From Sequoia sempervirens (Eukaryota > Streptophyta > Pinopsida > Cupressales > Cupressaceae), in contig VDFB02047230.1 of the NCBI GenBank assembly GCA_007258455.2, forward strand, positions 156,283,413 to 156,347,412: a stretch of 64,000 nucleotides of DNA, in the 5' to 3' direction. Numbering within the stretch: the stretch's first letter is position 1; each line of letters begins with the position of its first letter. Shown here piece by piece: positions 48,574-60,819 of this stretch. The notes beneath the pieces are model-generated. The model ran no database searches, was not told the DNA's origin, and saw only the letters and a list, made by a program, of their open reading frames with translations. A program made the position numbers and the translations under genes.

Positions 48574-50685
48574 TGTAAGGGAAAAATGGATGGGGCATCT
48601 AAAGAAAAATCCAAATAGTAGTGCCTTTGGTAACTTTCATTTCGATTAGGTTACCTCAAAGACAAGTACAACTATGTCCTAAAGTGAAAATAGACATAGT
48701 TATTTCCCACATTGATCCTTCTGAGAAAAACACATATAAATTCAGCAGCATGCATCAACAGATTCTTTAATAGAACCAATACAGAAATGAAAGATGAGAC
48801 AAACAACAGAACACAAAGATTTACGTGGGGAAAACCCTTTCGGATAAAAAACCCCACTCTCAAAAGTTCAAGCCATTGTATTATTCAACAATAGAAAGTT
48901 ACAATATAGTTTTAGGCTCTTAGCCTTTCAGAGATTACATCTTGTTCATTCTGGATACAACTGGTAGCAAACTATCCCTGAGAGATCAACCATTGAAGCA
49001 ATTTCATGATCACGAGAGATTCCAGCAGCTTAACTCTGCCTCTCAATCCTCTGCTTCGACCTCATGGCCTCAGCCTTTCAGCCAGCCACTTGGTCCTCTC
49101 TCTATCATTCTCTCTCTAGCTCTCGACACTTTTCTATACACTTACCAGCACACTTTTTATAGAATGTCCAATAAATACATGTATGCATTCATTCTCAACA
49201 GGCTCTATGAAATCGTTCTTTTCCAACTATCAGATCACAATGGTTGATCATCTAGCTCAGCTTCATTAGATGTTTCCACTTCCTCGTCTTTTATTTTTCC
49301 AACTTCCACATAGAAATGGTTCAGCAAACGGTTCACATCCTGTTTTCTTTGATTGGTCCAAATCGCACCACATCAGACACTCTTCAAATGGTCAAGGGCG
49401 TTCAACCTATGTTGTCATGTCAGTGAGACACTAACCGTGTCTCCCCAATGCCAACACAGCCATCATTTGATATTTCCAAGAGTCATCCCTATTGGCAAGA
49501 GGTTACATCGAGTTCAGAGAGCTATCGCTAAGACTTCGCCATGTCGCCAAGACCTCACACTGAAGATCACAAGGTATTCTGAAGAGTTCATTAGTCAGAA
49601 AGACTATCACTCTTTTCCCATACATTACACCAAAGTCTTCAAGTTGCATTGACCTCAGCATTCTCATTAGCAAGACAATCACCATTCAATGATACATCAT
49701 ACTGAAGTTCAAAAGGTCATATCGATGTTAGATTTTCCATCGGCAAGACAACCGCAGTTCGCCAAGACTTCATACCGAAGTCTTCAATTCATGCCGACGT
49801 GAGTATTCCATTCAATGAGACAATTGTCTTTTGCCAAGACATCACACCGAACTCTTCATGGTATACCGAAACATCCCAGTCGACAAGACTTATCACTTTC
49901 ACTAGGAGGTTACATTGATCCCTTCAAGTCATACCAAAACATCCAATAGTTAGCAAGACTTAGGCTATCGCTGAGACGTTAAACCGAAATTAGGATTCCC
50001 ATCGGCAAGACAATCACTCTTCACCAAGAGATAATACCAATGCCTCCATGTTACCCCGAAGTCTCCTGTCGGCTAGAAATTTCGTTTCACCAAGTGGTCA
50101 TAGCGAACCCCTTTCATTACCCTAATGACACCAATCGACGAGACATCTCTTGGTCACCAAGACTTCATGCCGATAGGAACAAGTCATATCGATTTCCACA
50201 TCAGCTAGATAGACCAAAGGTTATGCCAATATCGGCAAGACTTCCTATCATCGCCAAGAAATCTCATCGAGACCCTCGAGTTACTCCAAGTGTATACAGT
50301 TGGCCAGACATCTCCCAGTCACCAAGAGATCTTCCCAAATGTTCAAGTCACCCTAATGGCTCCAGGAGAAAGCGTATTGGTGAGACAACCCTCCATCGCT
50401 AAGACTTCATATCGAAGAAAATGGGTTACACCAATGACTCTAGTCGCTATAGATCTCCTCGACATACGCTAGGCACCCGATAACAAAACCTTCTATCGCT
50501 GAGACATTCCATATTGGTAAGAGATCTTACCGAGTCTCCATGTCATAGCAATAGGTCCATTCGGAAAGACTGAAAAAAGTCTCAACGACCAGTGCAAACC
50601 ACATGGTTCCAACAGACAAAAGGAATATCACAACTTTTCTTTTCCAAAGGTTACAGCCTGTGAGATTGAGGCACATATTCCAACA
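48574..50685 (-). repeat. 5' LTR of the 7.5-kb element
   Basis: 2112 bp with the same ends as 43230-45357. Tandem repeats at about 49400-50580, TATA at 49153-49163. By eye the pair differs at roughly one base in twelve or thirteen, so the element is not recent. Confidence 0.93.
49153..49163 (-). promoter_or_regulatory. TATA box of the transcribing LTR
   Basis: Minus strand tctataaaaag. Conserved with the left LTR. It would drive transcription through the PBS at 48571. Confidence 0.62.
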
Positions 50686-50690
50686 TTTCT

Positions 50691-50745
50691 CCTGTTGTGC
50701 AACAGTCTCTAGAGATACTTGTTGTACTGCCTTGAACACCAAAAC
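50691..50745 (+). pseudogene. 3' tail of the RPA1 pseudogene after the insertion
   Basis: With the 7.5-kb element and one tttct copy removed, the frame joins without a gap and runs through cctgttgtgcaacag to a TGA at 50734. This places the insertion in the extreme C-terminal part of RPA1. The tail itself is not conserved enough to confirm. Confidence 0.5.
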
Positions 50746-50749
50746 AACC

Positions 50750-51660
50750 ATCACTAATTGTGACTTTGCATATTTCTTATAGTTTATGTTGACTAGACAT
50801 TTAGTTTGTTTTGTTCCCTCGCACTGCTTGTCACATCAAAAAGACATTTCCTTTCTACTGGTATTTCTTTGTAGTTTGTTTGACTAGTTATATATTAAGA
50901 CAATGAATTATAACTTATAATGTTTAAGAAAAAAAACACTTGTTTTCTTTTCTATTATTCATGTTGCTTATAATTTTGTTGCGCATTAAGTGTATATTTT
51001 TTATTTAATTTTAGACTGTTTATTTATAGAGTTTTTGTCCTTTTTAAGAGATGTATCACTATCTACACTTGCTAATATATCTACTTGTGGACATAGTTGT
51101 ATGTATGTGTACATTTACGTATGCATATAGATAAATATACATGCATGCAATTGAAATTTCCCTGTGTATACAACATTTTGGTATAGATGTGTGTAGATAT
51201 ATGTACAAGTATTGGATATCTATGTGTATATGCATACACAATTCAATATTTACAAGTATCTGTGAGTTGTTTTAAAGAGAATTTTGTTTTCATCTTATTT
51301 ACAATGTTCTTAGTGCATAGAATATCTTGATAGAGTTTTTTGTAGATATATGTGTCTATGATGTATTTTTCTATGTAAGTATCTATGCCTGGGTATCCAT
51401 CTAATGGTTACCAAGTGTTCTTGCTACTGCTTTGTGATACCTAATGATAGTTCCATGATGGATGTGGATGTCATATGGTTCTTGGCTATAATGTTTGTTA
51501 TGTATGTTCTGCAGGTCAATCCACAACCCAGTGTTGAACAATGCGTTATTGAAAATACCATAAAATGCTCAAATAGTTTGGTGAGTTTTAAATGCAAAGT
51601 ATTATTGCAACCATTGGTAGTATATGTAGCACATACATGAGACAATGTTCCTATGGTAAG
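50750..51660. other. No recognisable gene
   Basis: An A/T-rich flank with TATG-type short repeats near 51100-51240. The frame at 51404-51640 is unrecognised. Confidence 0.4.
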
Positions 51661-54600
51661 TTGTGCAAAGTGACACTTGTTTCCTCTACGCAAGCAAATA
51701 AAATAGTTCAAGTTATACAGGTTGCCTTATTTTTTGTAAGGGAGTGTTGATTGTTGTTCTCTGTCTTAGGGTATATTGTTTCCTTTTTGATAAGGTTCTA
51801 TTGGGAAAGACTATATATTTTATTCAAAACAATATTCTTTGATTCATGGATCGGCTTTTACAGCATGTCCCCTATGATAATTTTTTGCCAATCCTTCTCT
51901 CTGAAAACAAGCCAGCAGTTTGCATGGGTTTGTCAATGTGAATTTTTTGTGCACTTCTTTGTATGGCCTCCATTTTTTGGCTATGTTTGCAATGGAATAA
52001 AATTATTAACATAATCCAATTTTATTTTTGTTGTCTGTCGCTCGCTACCCTGGGATTTTTTTATCCATTGGTTTTCCAGTCACAATTTTTTTATGCTTTG
52101 TACAATCAACAATGCGTAAATATGTGCCTCTTCAGAAAGGCTTAGATTTTTCTCAGAGGTTAGGCATAAAAAAATATTGCAGTGAATAGCAAGCAACTGA
52201 ATTTCTCACTTGAACTGTGTAGACCTGCTTTTGTATTTTGCTAGAAACTATAGGATCTACATACCAACAATTACATTGCACTGTAAATCAAACAAGATGA
52301 TCTTCTCCAACAAAACTGTCCATTATCATCATCATCAAAAGTTGCTCTTCTTTATGGTAAGTGAATTGCTTCTCCTTTCCTCTTCACCTCTATGCATATA
52401 GAATCTACACCCTATCTAAATTCACTTCATTATCACTTTTTATATGTGACATGTAATTTTGGTATTACATATATTTTTCCTATAAATTATATAGCCATTT
52501 AAATTTCATGTTTTAGATATTGCTTTCCAATAAAACATGTTCGTAGCACCAAATTTTACAGCTTGCTTCTGTGTAGGTATATTCCATTGAAACCATTTTA
52601 GATTACAACTCCATTATATTCATATACAAGATGTACAACTCCCATAAATGCTAAATAGCTTTATGATTCCACATTTTCATGTTGTATGGCCTTCACCTAT
52701 ATTCCATCTGTATACAATGTAAGCCTATGTATCTTTTTTTCCATTTCTCATTTCAAAACTCCATGTCAAATTATAAAAAATGTATAACGTTGATTTCCAC
52801 TGAATAGATTTCCTCAAGTGCCAAAGCATTTCCTTCACCATTGACCAAAGTGGTGGACAATTAATGTTACTACTCATTAGTTTGGTCATATCCAATGATG
52901 CTCCATGACCTAATATGGTAGGGTGGAGGGCAAGATTCCTTTTATGTGTCCAGACTTCAATCCATTTTGTGCACAAGGCATTCCTAGATTTTATTTACTT
53001 ACTTTGTTGTACTGCAACTCCATTGCATCTCATTTGTAATTAATTATATAAGTCTATATTTTTTCATTTGTTTATTGTCTACCAACTAAGATAATCATCC
53101 TTCACAGGCCTTTTGATGCCATTAGATATTGTATTAAGTCATTGGAAACTAAAACATTGCTCTCACCATTGATCATAGTAGTGGATAGTTTATTTTCTTG
53201 TTCAGGGGTTTGGTGAGAGCACACGATGCTCCATGAGCCAATATGGTAGGGTGGAAATCAGGCCTTGTTTTGTTTTGTGCACATTGCATTCTACCACACA
53301 CACCAAGTATGGCTAAATTATAATTACTCTATTCATCCCATTGCAAGTAGAGAGCAAATTATGTATTATAAAACATAGAACTTTGATATATTTTTATTTA
53401 CATATTGTCTATCAATAAAGCGTGATCACTGCACTAAAATTCACACTTTGTATACACAGGCTGTATATGGTTTGGCCTTTGCACTAAATTTTTTGCATAG
53501 GATTGTAGCTATGAGTTTTAGCTTTTTGTCACGATGGCTGTAATGGAATAAAATAGTTAATTTTATGTAGTTCATTCTGTTTTTGTGTAATCACCACACT
53601 AAACTTCACACTTTTTTGTTATTCTTGCAGACCATATTCCAACCATAATGCAGTATTTGATGAAATAATGTGTTACAAACAACCATTCAGAATAATGATA
53701 GTGACTGCAAAATCAGTAACAATAGTCAAATAGACAATCATATCCTAATGTACCCTATATTGATTGTAATAAGCAATATTCATTTCATGACTAATCAGAG
53801 TGGTGGGTAATGTATATTCTTTCTCAGGGTTTGGTGAGAGTCCATGAGGCTCCATGACCTAGTATGGTAGGGTGGAGAGTAGGCCTTATTGTGTTGAGTT
53901 TTATTTTATAGTTTTTATGTACAAATTGTTATCTTTCTTGCATAGGATTCACAAAAAATTCATATGTTTTAGGTTATGGTTACAACATAGTAAAATAGTT
54001 CATCTTATACACTTTATGTTAGGTTCCATTGGCCATTCTTGATAATTGTTCTCTTGCTTCAGCTATATCATTCCATTTTCGAGAAGGTGCTAGATGGGTT
54101 ATAACATTGCTTGGAATTTTCGTCAGGCTTCCTAGTTTTTAGGCCTTCGGTGCCATGTTAAAAGTGGTGAAATATTTTTTAAAAAAGTGTTTGGTGCCAT
54201 GATAGAGGAAGCTAGTGAAATGACATTAGTAGGCGTGACTATAGAGGAGGCTAGTCAAATGACATCAACATTAATTGTTGTATGGTTTTTGTGTAGTGGT
54301 GATGGTGCAAGTAACATATGTTTTAAAGTCCCCAACAAATAAAATGAATGTTTTTGTAGTTGTCGATAATGTATTGTTGGGTGTCATTCTCTGGGTTTAT
54401 GTTGTTGTTGAAGGTAGTTGTGAGTGAGGATGACAAGCTTATGTCAAGGTGCAAGTGCATTCATAGGCTATGGAATCTCTGTGAAGGTGGTTGGATGTTA
54501 TCTTGTATTTTTTGCATGCGTTGATGGTTGCAAAAGGTGCGGGTTCTGATAAATTACCATCATCAAGGCACATAAAGCATACTGCAATTAATGTTGATGC

Positions 54601-56830
54601 AAGCCAATGCTTAATTTTAGTCACCTTCTCTATCAACACAATGGGGAACACACAACATATCCCCAAGGCAACCAACAACCACCTCTAACACCCTTCCCAC
54701 AACCATTATGTAGTTCATTCTGTTTTTGCATAATCAACATACTAAACTTCACACTTTTTTGTTATTCTTGCATACTATATTCCAGCCATAATGTAGTATT
54801 TGATGGAATAATGTGTTACAAACAACCTTTCAGAATAATGATAGTGGCTACAAAATTATTAACAATGGTCAATTACACAATCAAATCCTAATGCACTCTA
54901 TATTGATTGTAATAAACAATATTCATTTCACCACTTATTAGAGTGGTGGGAAATGTATAGTCTTTCTTGGGGGTTTGGTGAGAGTCCATTAAGGTCCATG
55001 ACCCAATATGGTAGGGTGGAGAACAAGCCTTATTGTGTTGAGTATTATTTTATATTTTTTATGTAGAAATTGCTATCTTTCTGACATAGGATTCATAAAA
55101 AATTCATATGTTTTAGGTTATGGTTACAACATAGTAAAATAGTTGATCTTATACACTTTATGTTAGGTTCCATTGGGCATTGTTGATTATTGATCTCTTG
55201 CCTAAGCTATATTGTTCCATTATTGAGAAGGTGTTGTTGAAAAGGCTATGTTGTTTCAATTTTTGATAGGGTTCTATTGAGTTGTTGTCAATTCCCTCTT
55301 GCTCTCCCTTTATTCTTTGTGTTTTGTGGTTGAATTTTTAAATTTTCTCTCCGATCATCTGATTGCTCTTAGCCATTTTTACAATCTGTTCATATTCAGA
55401 GTTGCTCCAGAAACATGCTTGTCCCTTGGGAGAGATAGCTCAAGAACTTGCGTGTTGATATTCTAGTTTATATGCTAAACAAATGGATGACCTTCGTGAA
55501 TGAAGTTCAACCAACTATGAAGATGAAGTGATTGTAAGTGTGGCTATGAATCAACATCCCACTTCTTGAACTCTCTTTCTCAAGGGAGAATAGCTAATGA
55601 TGCTCCATGACCCAAAATGGTAGGGTGGAGAGTAGGCCTACTTTTGTGTGTCCAGACTTCAAACCATTCCATATAGAAGGTATGCCTAGATTTTATTTAT
55701 TTACTGTGTTCTACTACAACTGCATTGCATCATGTTTGTAATTAATTGTATGTCTTTATATTTTTTGATTTATTTATTTTCTACCAATAGTGCATGTTTA
55801 TTACACTAAATTTCAGATAATGCTTTTATGTTTGCAGCTAGCCACAACCAAACAGTCGTGCTTTGTAACCCTTTTGATGCCATTAGATCTTCTATTAAGT
55901 CATTGGTGGCCGAAACATTGCTTTCACCATTGGTCATAGTGATGGAGAATTTATTTTGTTGCTCAATGGTTTACTGAGAGTGCATGACGCTCCATGGGCC
56001 ACTATGGTAGGGTGGAAATCAGCCCTTGTTTTTTTTGTACATATTGCATTCTATGACATGCACCAGGTATGGCTAAATTATAATTGTTTCATTTGTCCTA
56101 TTGCAAGTATAGAGCAAGATATATATTATAAAATATAGAACTTTGATATCTCCTTATTTACACATTGTGTATGAATTAGACATGATCACTACACTAAAAT
56201 TCACAGTTTGTATACAGATAAGTTGTATATGGTCTGGCCCTTGTAGTGAAAGTTTTGCATAGGACTGTAGCTATGAGTTTTAGCTTCATGTTGTGATCGT
56301 TGTAATGGACCAAAATAGTTAATATTATGTAGTTCATTGTGTTTTTGCATAATCACCACACTAAATTTCACACTTTTTTGTTATTCTTGCAGATCATGCT
56401 CTAGCCATAATTTGGTATTTGATGAACTAATGTGTTACAAACAACCTTCACAAATAATGATAGTGACTGTAAAATCAGCAACAATGGTCAAATAGATAAT
56501 CAGATCCTAATATACTCTATATTGATTGTAATACACAATATTCATTTCATCACTAATCAGAGTGGTGGCCAATCTATATTCTTGCTCAGCGGTTTGGTGA
56601 GAGTCCATGAGGCTCCATGATCCAATATGGTAGGGTGGAGAGCATGCCTCATTCTATTGAGTTTTACTTTATATTTTTTATGTACAAATTGATATCTTTC
56701 TAACATGGGATTTAGAAAAAAATTCATATGTTTAAGCTTATGGTTACAACGGAGCAAAATAGTTGATCTTATACACTTTATGTTAGATTACACTGGGAAT
56801 TGTTGATTACTGTTCTCTTGCTTATACTCT
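51660..56830 (+). repeat. Higher-order array of unclassified repeat units
   Basis: Three long units are clear: 53578-54080, 54716-55240 and 56336-56830. They share cttcacacttttttgttattcttgca, then gtgttacaaacaacc, then a ggtttggtgagagtcca block, then ggttatggttacaac and ttatacactttatgttag. Partial units lie at about 52840-52960, 53160-53330, 55590-55700 and 55920-56100. The tail phrases match the family at 20325-32469. No open coding domain was found. Confidence 0.72.
52901..52927. repeat. 27-bp core motif, copy 1 of 7
   Basis: The core ctccatgaccyaatatggta followed by gggtgga. Other copies are at 53229, 53850, 54994, 55603, 55990 and 56613. It is conserved more strongly than its flanks. Confidence 0.85.
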
Positions 56831-57150
56831 ACATCACACAAATAATTAAATTGTTTTAACCATAATTTGTCTACGGTACTTTTTTGCTAGCTATGAAAAG
56901 ATCCTTAGTTTGTATCATAAAGAATTGATGCAATGGCTAAATTATGGGGTGGCCTTATATAATCATGGACTCAACCAATAGTATTCCACCATTATTATTT
57001 CCCAACTAAATACACATTAGTAATTTCATCAATTATTTAGACATTCAACCTTATCCATAATAATATTATATTTTGATTAACTAATAAAACTTAATGATTT
57101 GGTATTATTTTTAGACTATTTTAACTATAATTCATCTAGGGTACTTTGTT

Positions 57151-57797
57151 TTTGAAAAAGGAAAAAATGGGTTTTACAAGGACCCGAAACCACAAAGTTT
57201 ATAGAATAAAGAAAGAGTCAAAAGAGACATCACAGTCAGAAAGGCTGTAAAAATAATAGCAGTAAAATCCCACGGCCAACAAAAAAGCCAACGAAGGCCA
57301 CTGAACCAAAAAACTAGACAAAAAGCCAGCAACAACTAAATTTGAGTTTTTAAAAGATCAACAGTCTCAGCTTCTAGCTCGTTCATGTCTTGAACTCCCC
57401 TCTTTAAGATCTGAACCATCTGTGTTGTGGGAGGCATTTTCCTTTTAAGATTGGCCCAGGTCCTTTTAGAAATACCTTGGTCCTCATTCTTGCTTTCCTT
57501 GTTCTCTTCCAAATCAGCAACCAGTGAACCCTATTGTGTTTTTTCCAGCTTTTCAAACATAGTATTGATAATAATGGCATTATGCCTAGCCATTTTATGA
57601 TTTTGTTCCATGACTGTTTTCAAATTATTTTTGATTTTAACCATTTCCTCTTCCATAGACTTGTATTTCTCCTCAATATCACCTCCTTTCTTTCCAATAT
57701 TGCTCTTATTTTGTTTCCCTTCTTTGTTGTTGAGGGTGGCCAGCTTTAGCTCCAACTCCTCCGACTTGCTGTACAAATCCCTGTTTCTTTGATTGAG
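57151..57797 (-). mobile_element. Retroposed non-LTR insertion with 15-bp target duplication
   Basis: The insert is flanked by ctagggtactttgtt at 57136-57150 and 57798-57812, a length typical of target-primed reverse transcription. On the minus strand it carries a coding region, then a T/G-rich tail ending in ggtttcgggtccttgtaaaa and a pyrimidine-rich end with no poly-A. This fits the 3' part of a 5'-truncated LINE or a retroposed transcript. Confidence 0.8.
57336..57797 (-). pseudogene. Coiled-coil ORF fragment in the retroposon
   Basis: Lys/Glu-rich frame with SKSEELELKLATLNNKE, then EEEMVKIKNNLK, broken by one stop at 57531, and continuing in frame with SKRTWANLKRK to a stop at 57336. The charge pattern predicts a coiled coil. 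It could be the C-terminal end of a LINE ORF or a host protein fragment; I do not recognise it. Confidence 0.5.
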
Positions 57798-58036
57798 CTA
57801 GGGTACTTTGTTACTAGCTACGGAAAGATCCTTAGTTTGTATCATAAAGAATTGATGCAGTGGCTAAATTATGGGGTGGGCTCATATAATCATGAATTCA
57901 ACTAATACTATGCCAACATTATTATTTCCCAACTAAATACATATTAGTAATGTCATCAATTTAGACATTGAACCTTATCCATAATAATATTATATTTTGA
58001 TTAACTAATAAAACTTAATGATATTGGTATTATTTA

Positions 58037-60098
58037 ATGAAATATTTTCAAATTTAATAAAAATATTTTTGTTTAATTAACAACTTAACTACATAATATT
58101 ATTATTTACCCCACCAAACTACTTACCAATAATAATGATGTTATCATGAAATATTTAATTAAATGTTAATAGAATTGTTCTCTAACTAACACTTACACCT
58201 CTAAATGTGTATATATATATTTAGCAAAGTTACTTTTTCACCAACTATTACTTACACACTTTATCCTTTATATACATATTCTCCTTTTAACCCATTAGGG
58301 TTAACACCCTCCTTCGGTTCCCATTATAATTTCAAATAAAATAATGACTGTAAACTATAAGGTAAAAATGAGATACAATATTGTTGCCACTCAATCACTT
58401 TAATTATTGACTATAATATATCTAGCCATCTATTTAAGAGAATTATATAACAATCTAGGATTGTATTAATCACATGCGAGGTGGGGCCTTACAAACATGC
58501 ATTGCATATTACTTTGTTATATAGGTGGAGTTATGAAATCTAATCATAAAAATGATATTCATTTTCTCGTGCGTACTATGCATGAAGCCCAATCTAATAA
58601 ACTTGATGATAATTCTCAACATTTACTGGTTATCTCCAAAAAAGTGAATCTTATTGTGACTTCATTAACCTTCTTCCAGTCTCACTGTCTGCACATCACT
58701 TTCCTTTCATTTCGCTCTCCGCCTTTCAGCTCATTTTTGTGTGTTACTACACAGAACTACTAGTTAATGTAGTAGTTAAAAATGTCATTTATGTGTTGGC
58801 TTGAGTCGATGGCTCCGTATATATTTTCATCTCATTATCACCAATCTTTCTATCAAATATGACCACCATCAACATGAACATTAACATTTAATTCTATCAC
58901 TATCGTCAACACTGCCCTTTTCTAAGGAGGATACAATAACATTAATTTTCTCATGGTTGAATTGATATATTGAAATATTCTATGCATATCATGGTGTATT
59001 ACACAAGTAGCTTGCAGATATGGCCAGACAATAGACTACCCTAATCTTTGATACATTCAAGTATAAGGTGTAATGGTCATTTCTTTGATCTTACTATGAG
59101 ATAATCTTTTAAATCATGCTTGACCAAGACATCCCAAGCCAAAAACAATTTTCCTCTAGACGTTGTTAACAATGATAGTGTTAAATAAACAAGGGTATCT
59201 TAGTAGTTTTCATCAAATTATGGAACTTTCAAGAAACTTTAGTCTGTATGAAGATATGTAAAATCTAAGATAGGCTTGGCGACTGAGTTATCATGGTGAT
59301 AGGTTCCAAGAAGGTTGGTGAAATCGATATTAATTTACGTTGGTCCCCAACCATATTGATAGAATTGGTGAAATGTTGAGAGTGAATTGTTGACGGTGAA
59401 TTTATTTGATGTTGTCGACACATATCATGTAATTAAGTGGCTTATCCATACAATGAACTAGGAGAAAATGGAACAAGCGCCTCACATGCCATGCAAGTTC
59501 CCAATAGACCTTCTGGATCCTGGTGTTTGTAGAAAAAATATCCATGGATTATTATCTTTATTAAGGAGCTCTCAGTCCCTTAGTCTTGAGTTAATATTTA
59601 GATCAAATAACAATGTGATTGCCTAGACACATACGTTTAAGTAGAGGCCACATATCAAAACCCGTTTGCAAGAGAAATGATCTGAAGGATGAGAATCAAT
59701 TCCATTATTTTAAATAGGGATAAATTCTCTTGTAGAGAATACTGGTGATGCTAAGTGAAACAATCTGAAAAATAGGCATGCTCTATAGTGAAGCACACAG
59801 GAAAACATGCACTATGACAGAAATTTGAATACCATAGGAAAAATAACTTATATGCAGCTGCCTTCAAGTTCTAGGATAATGAAAGAAGACCATATTTTCT
59901 ACAAATTGAGGCCATTAAATAGATTTCCACCTTCAAAAAAATGTCACTAATAGAGAGGGAGACAATAATCTCATTCAAGTAGATTAATAGAAAGGGATTT
60001 CTCTATGTCTGACGACATCAGGAAAATTTATCGTCAACAATTCATCACCGAAAAATTCACCATCAACAATTCATTGCAAGAAAATTCACCATCATGAC
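58037..60098. other. No recognisable gene
   Basis: AT-rich to about 58450, then mixed. The frame at 58497-58763 is unrecognised. Near 60030-60090, caacaattcat and aaaattcaccatc alternate as a short local repeat just before the copia LTR. Confidence 0.45.
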
Positions 60099-60739
60099 TG
60101 TTGGAAAATTTATTGCTCTTGAGCCTCTTCCCATTGCCACCTACCTATTAGGGGCATTTGTTTCCTACAACTGGAAGTCTTCCTTTTGGAGATTTCTTTC
60201 CCTACTTGCTCCTGACATACAAATCAGTCTGCAGTAAAATTAATGTTGGTAGGTAAATTAAAACTTGAGAGGGAATGTTTTTTGAAGAGACAAAAAGATT
60301 TGAAGGCAGTTAGTTTTGCCAAAAGTTGGAAGAAGATTTCCTGAGCAGCAGTAGTCTGAAGGGGAATGTTTTTGTTTGTTCTTTGTGTGATTCAAATAAG
60401 TTTATAAATAACAACAACTGTGTTTTTTTGTTGTATGTGAGCAGTGATTGCTCCTAAAAGAGCTATGTGTAGCTCGTGCCAATGAGCTCTTAGTAGCTCC
60501 TGAAGTTTATATGTCTGGTTGAGAAGCTCATGAAAGCTCCCAGTAGCTAGTAGTCTGTAGCTTAGATTTATTTTCTGAGTTTTAAGTTTAGTCTTTTATG
60601 TGTTTCCATTTCCAATTTACTAGATACAAAAGAAAGTTGCATGTCTCCTTGTGCTTCCACATTTTGATTTGGGTATTTCCAGTATGGTTGGAAAACAGAG
60701 CAACAATTCTGTGCTTTCATTTTATTTAAAATTTTGACA
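60099..60739 (+). mobile_element. 5' LTR of a Ty1/copia element
   Basis: 641 bp, TGTTGGAAAATT...TTTTGACA, followed directly by a PBS. TATA-like tttataaata at 60401-60410. The partner LTR lies beyond the window, so the start is inferred from TG and typical length. Downstream of the TATA box the LTR carries several agctc-containing short repeats (60447-60560). Confidence 0.68.
60401..60410 (+). promoter_or_regulatory. TATA box in the copia LTR
   Basis: tttataaata, about 340 bp before the LTR end, a usual position for U3/R. Confidence 0.5.
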
Positions 60740-60752
60740 TGGTATGAGAGCC
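60740..60752 (+). promoter_or_regulatory. Primer-binding site of the copia element
   Basis: TGGTATGAGAGCC immediately after the LTR CA; one mismatch to the initiator tRNA-Met site. Confidence 0.88.
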
Positions 60753-60819
60753 ATAGGCTCCATTTCCTTGTGAGTTAGGGTATTTTTTTTCTAGGTATTA
60801 AGTGTCTTGTGTAGGAAAC

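Larger units (their letters stand above)
43230..50685 (-). mobile_element. Non-autonomous LTR element with 2.1-kb LTRs (LARD-like), antisense
   Basis: LTRs 43230-45357 and 48574-50685 have TG...CA ends and are flanked by tttct at 43225-43229 and 50686-50690. On the minus strand a PBS (48559-48571) and a PPT (45358-45370) show right-to-left orientation. The 3.2-kb interior (45358-48573) has no gag, protease, RT or integrase signature on either strand. The size and structure fit a large retrotransposon derivative. Its PPT-LTR junction (minus strand gtgggagat then TGTTGGAA) is copia-like. It sits inside the RPA1 pseudogene. Confidence 0.92.
56850..58035. repeat. Tandem duplication (~263 bp), second copy interrupted
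   Basis: Copy 1 is about 56850-57112. Copy 2 is 57113-57150 plus 57813-58035. Both contain gatccttagtttgtatcata, ttatggggtgg and ccttatccataataatatta. The interruption is the retroposon at 57151-57797. Confidence 0.88.
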
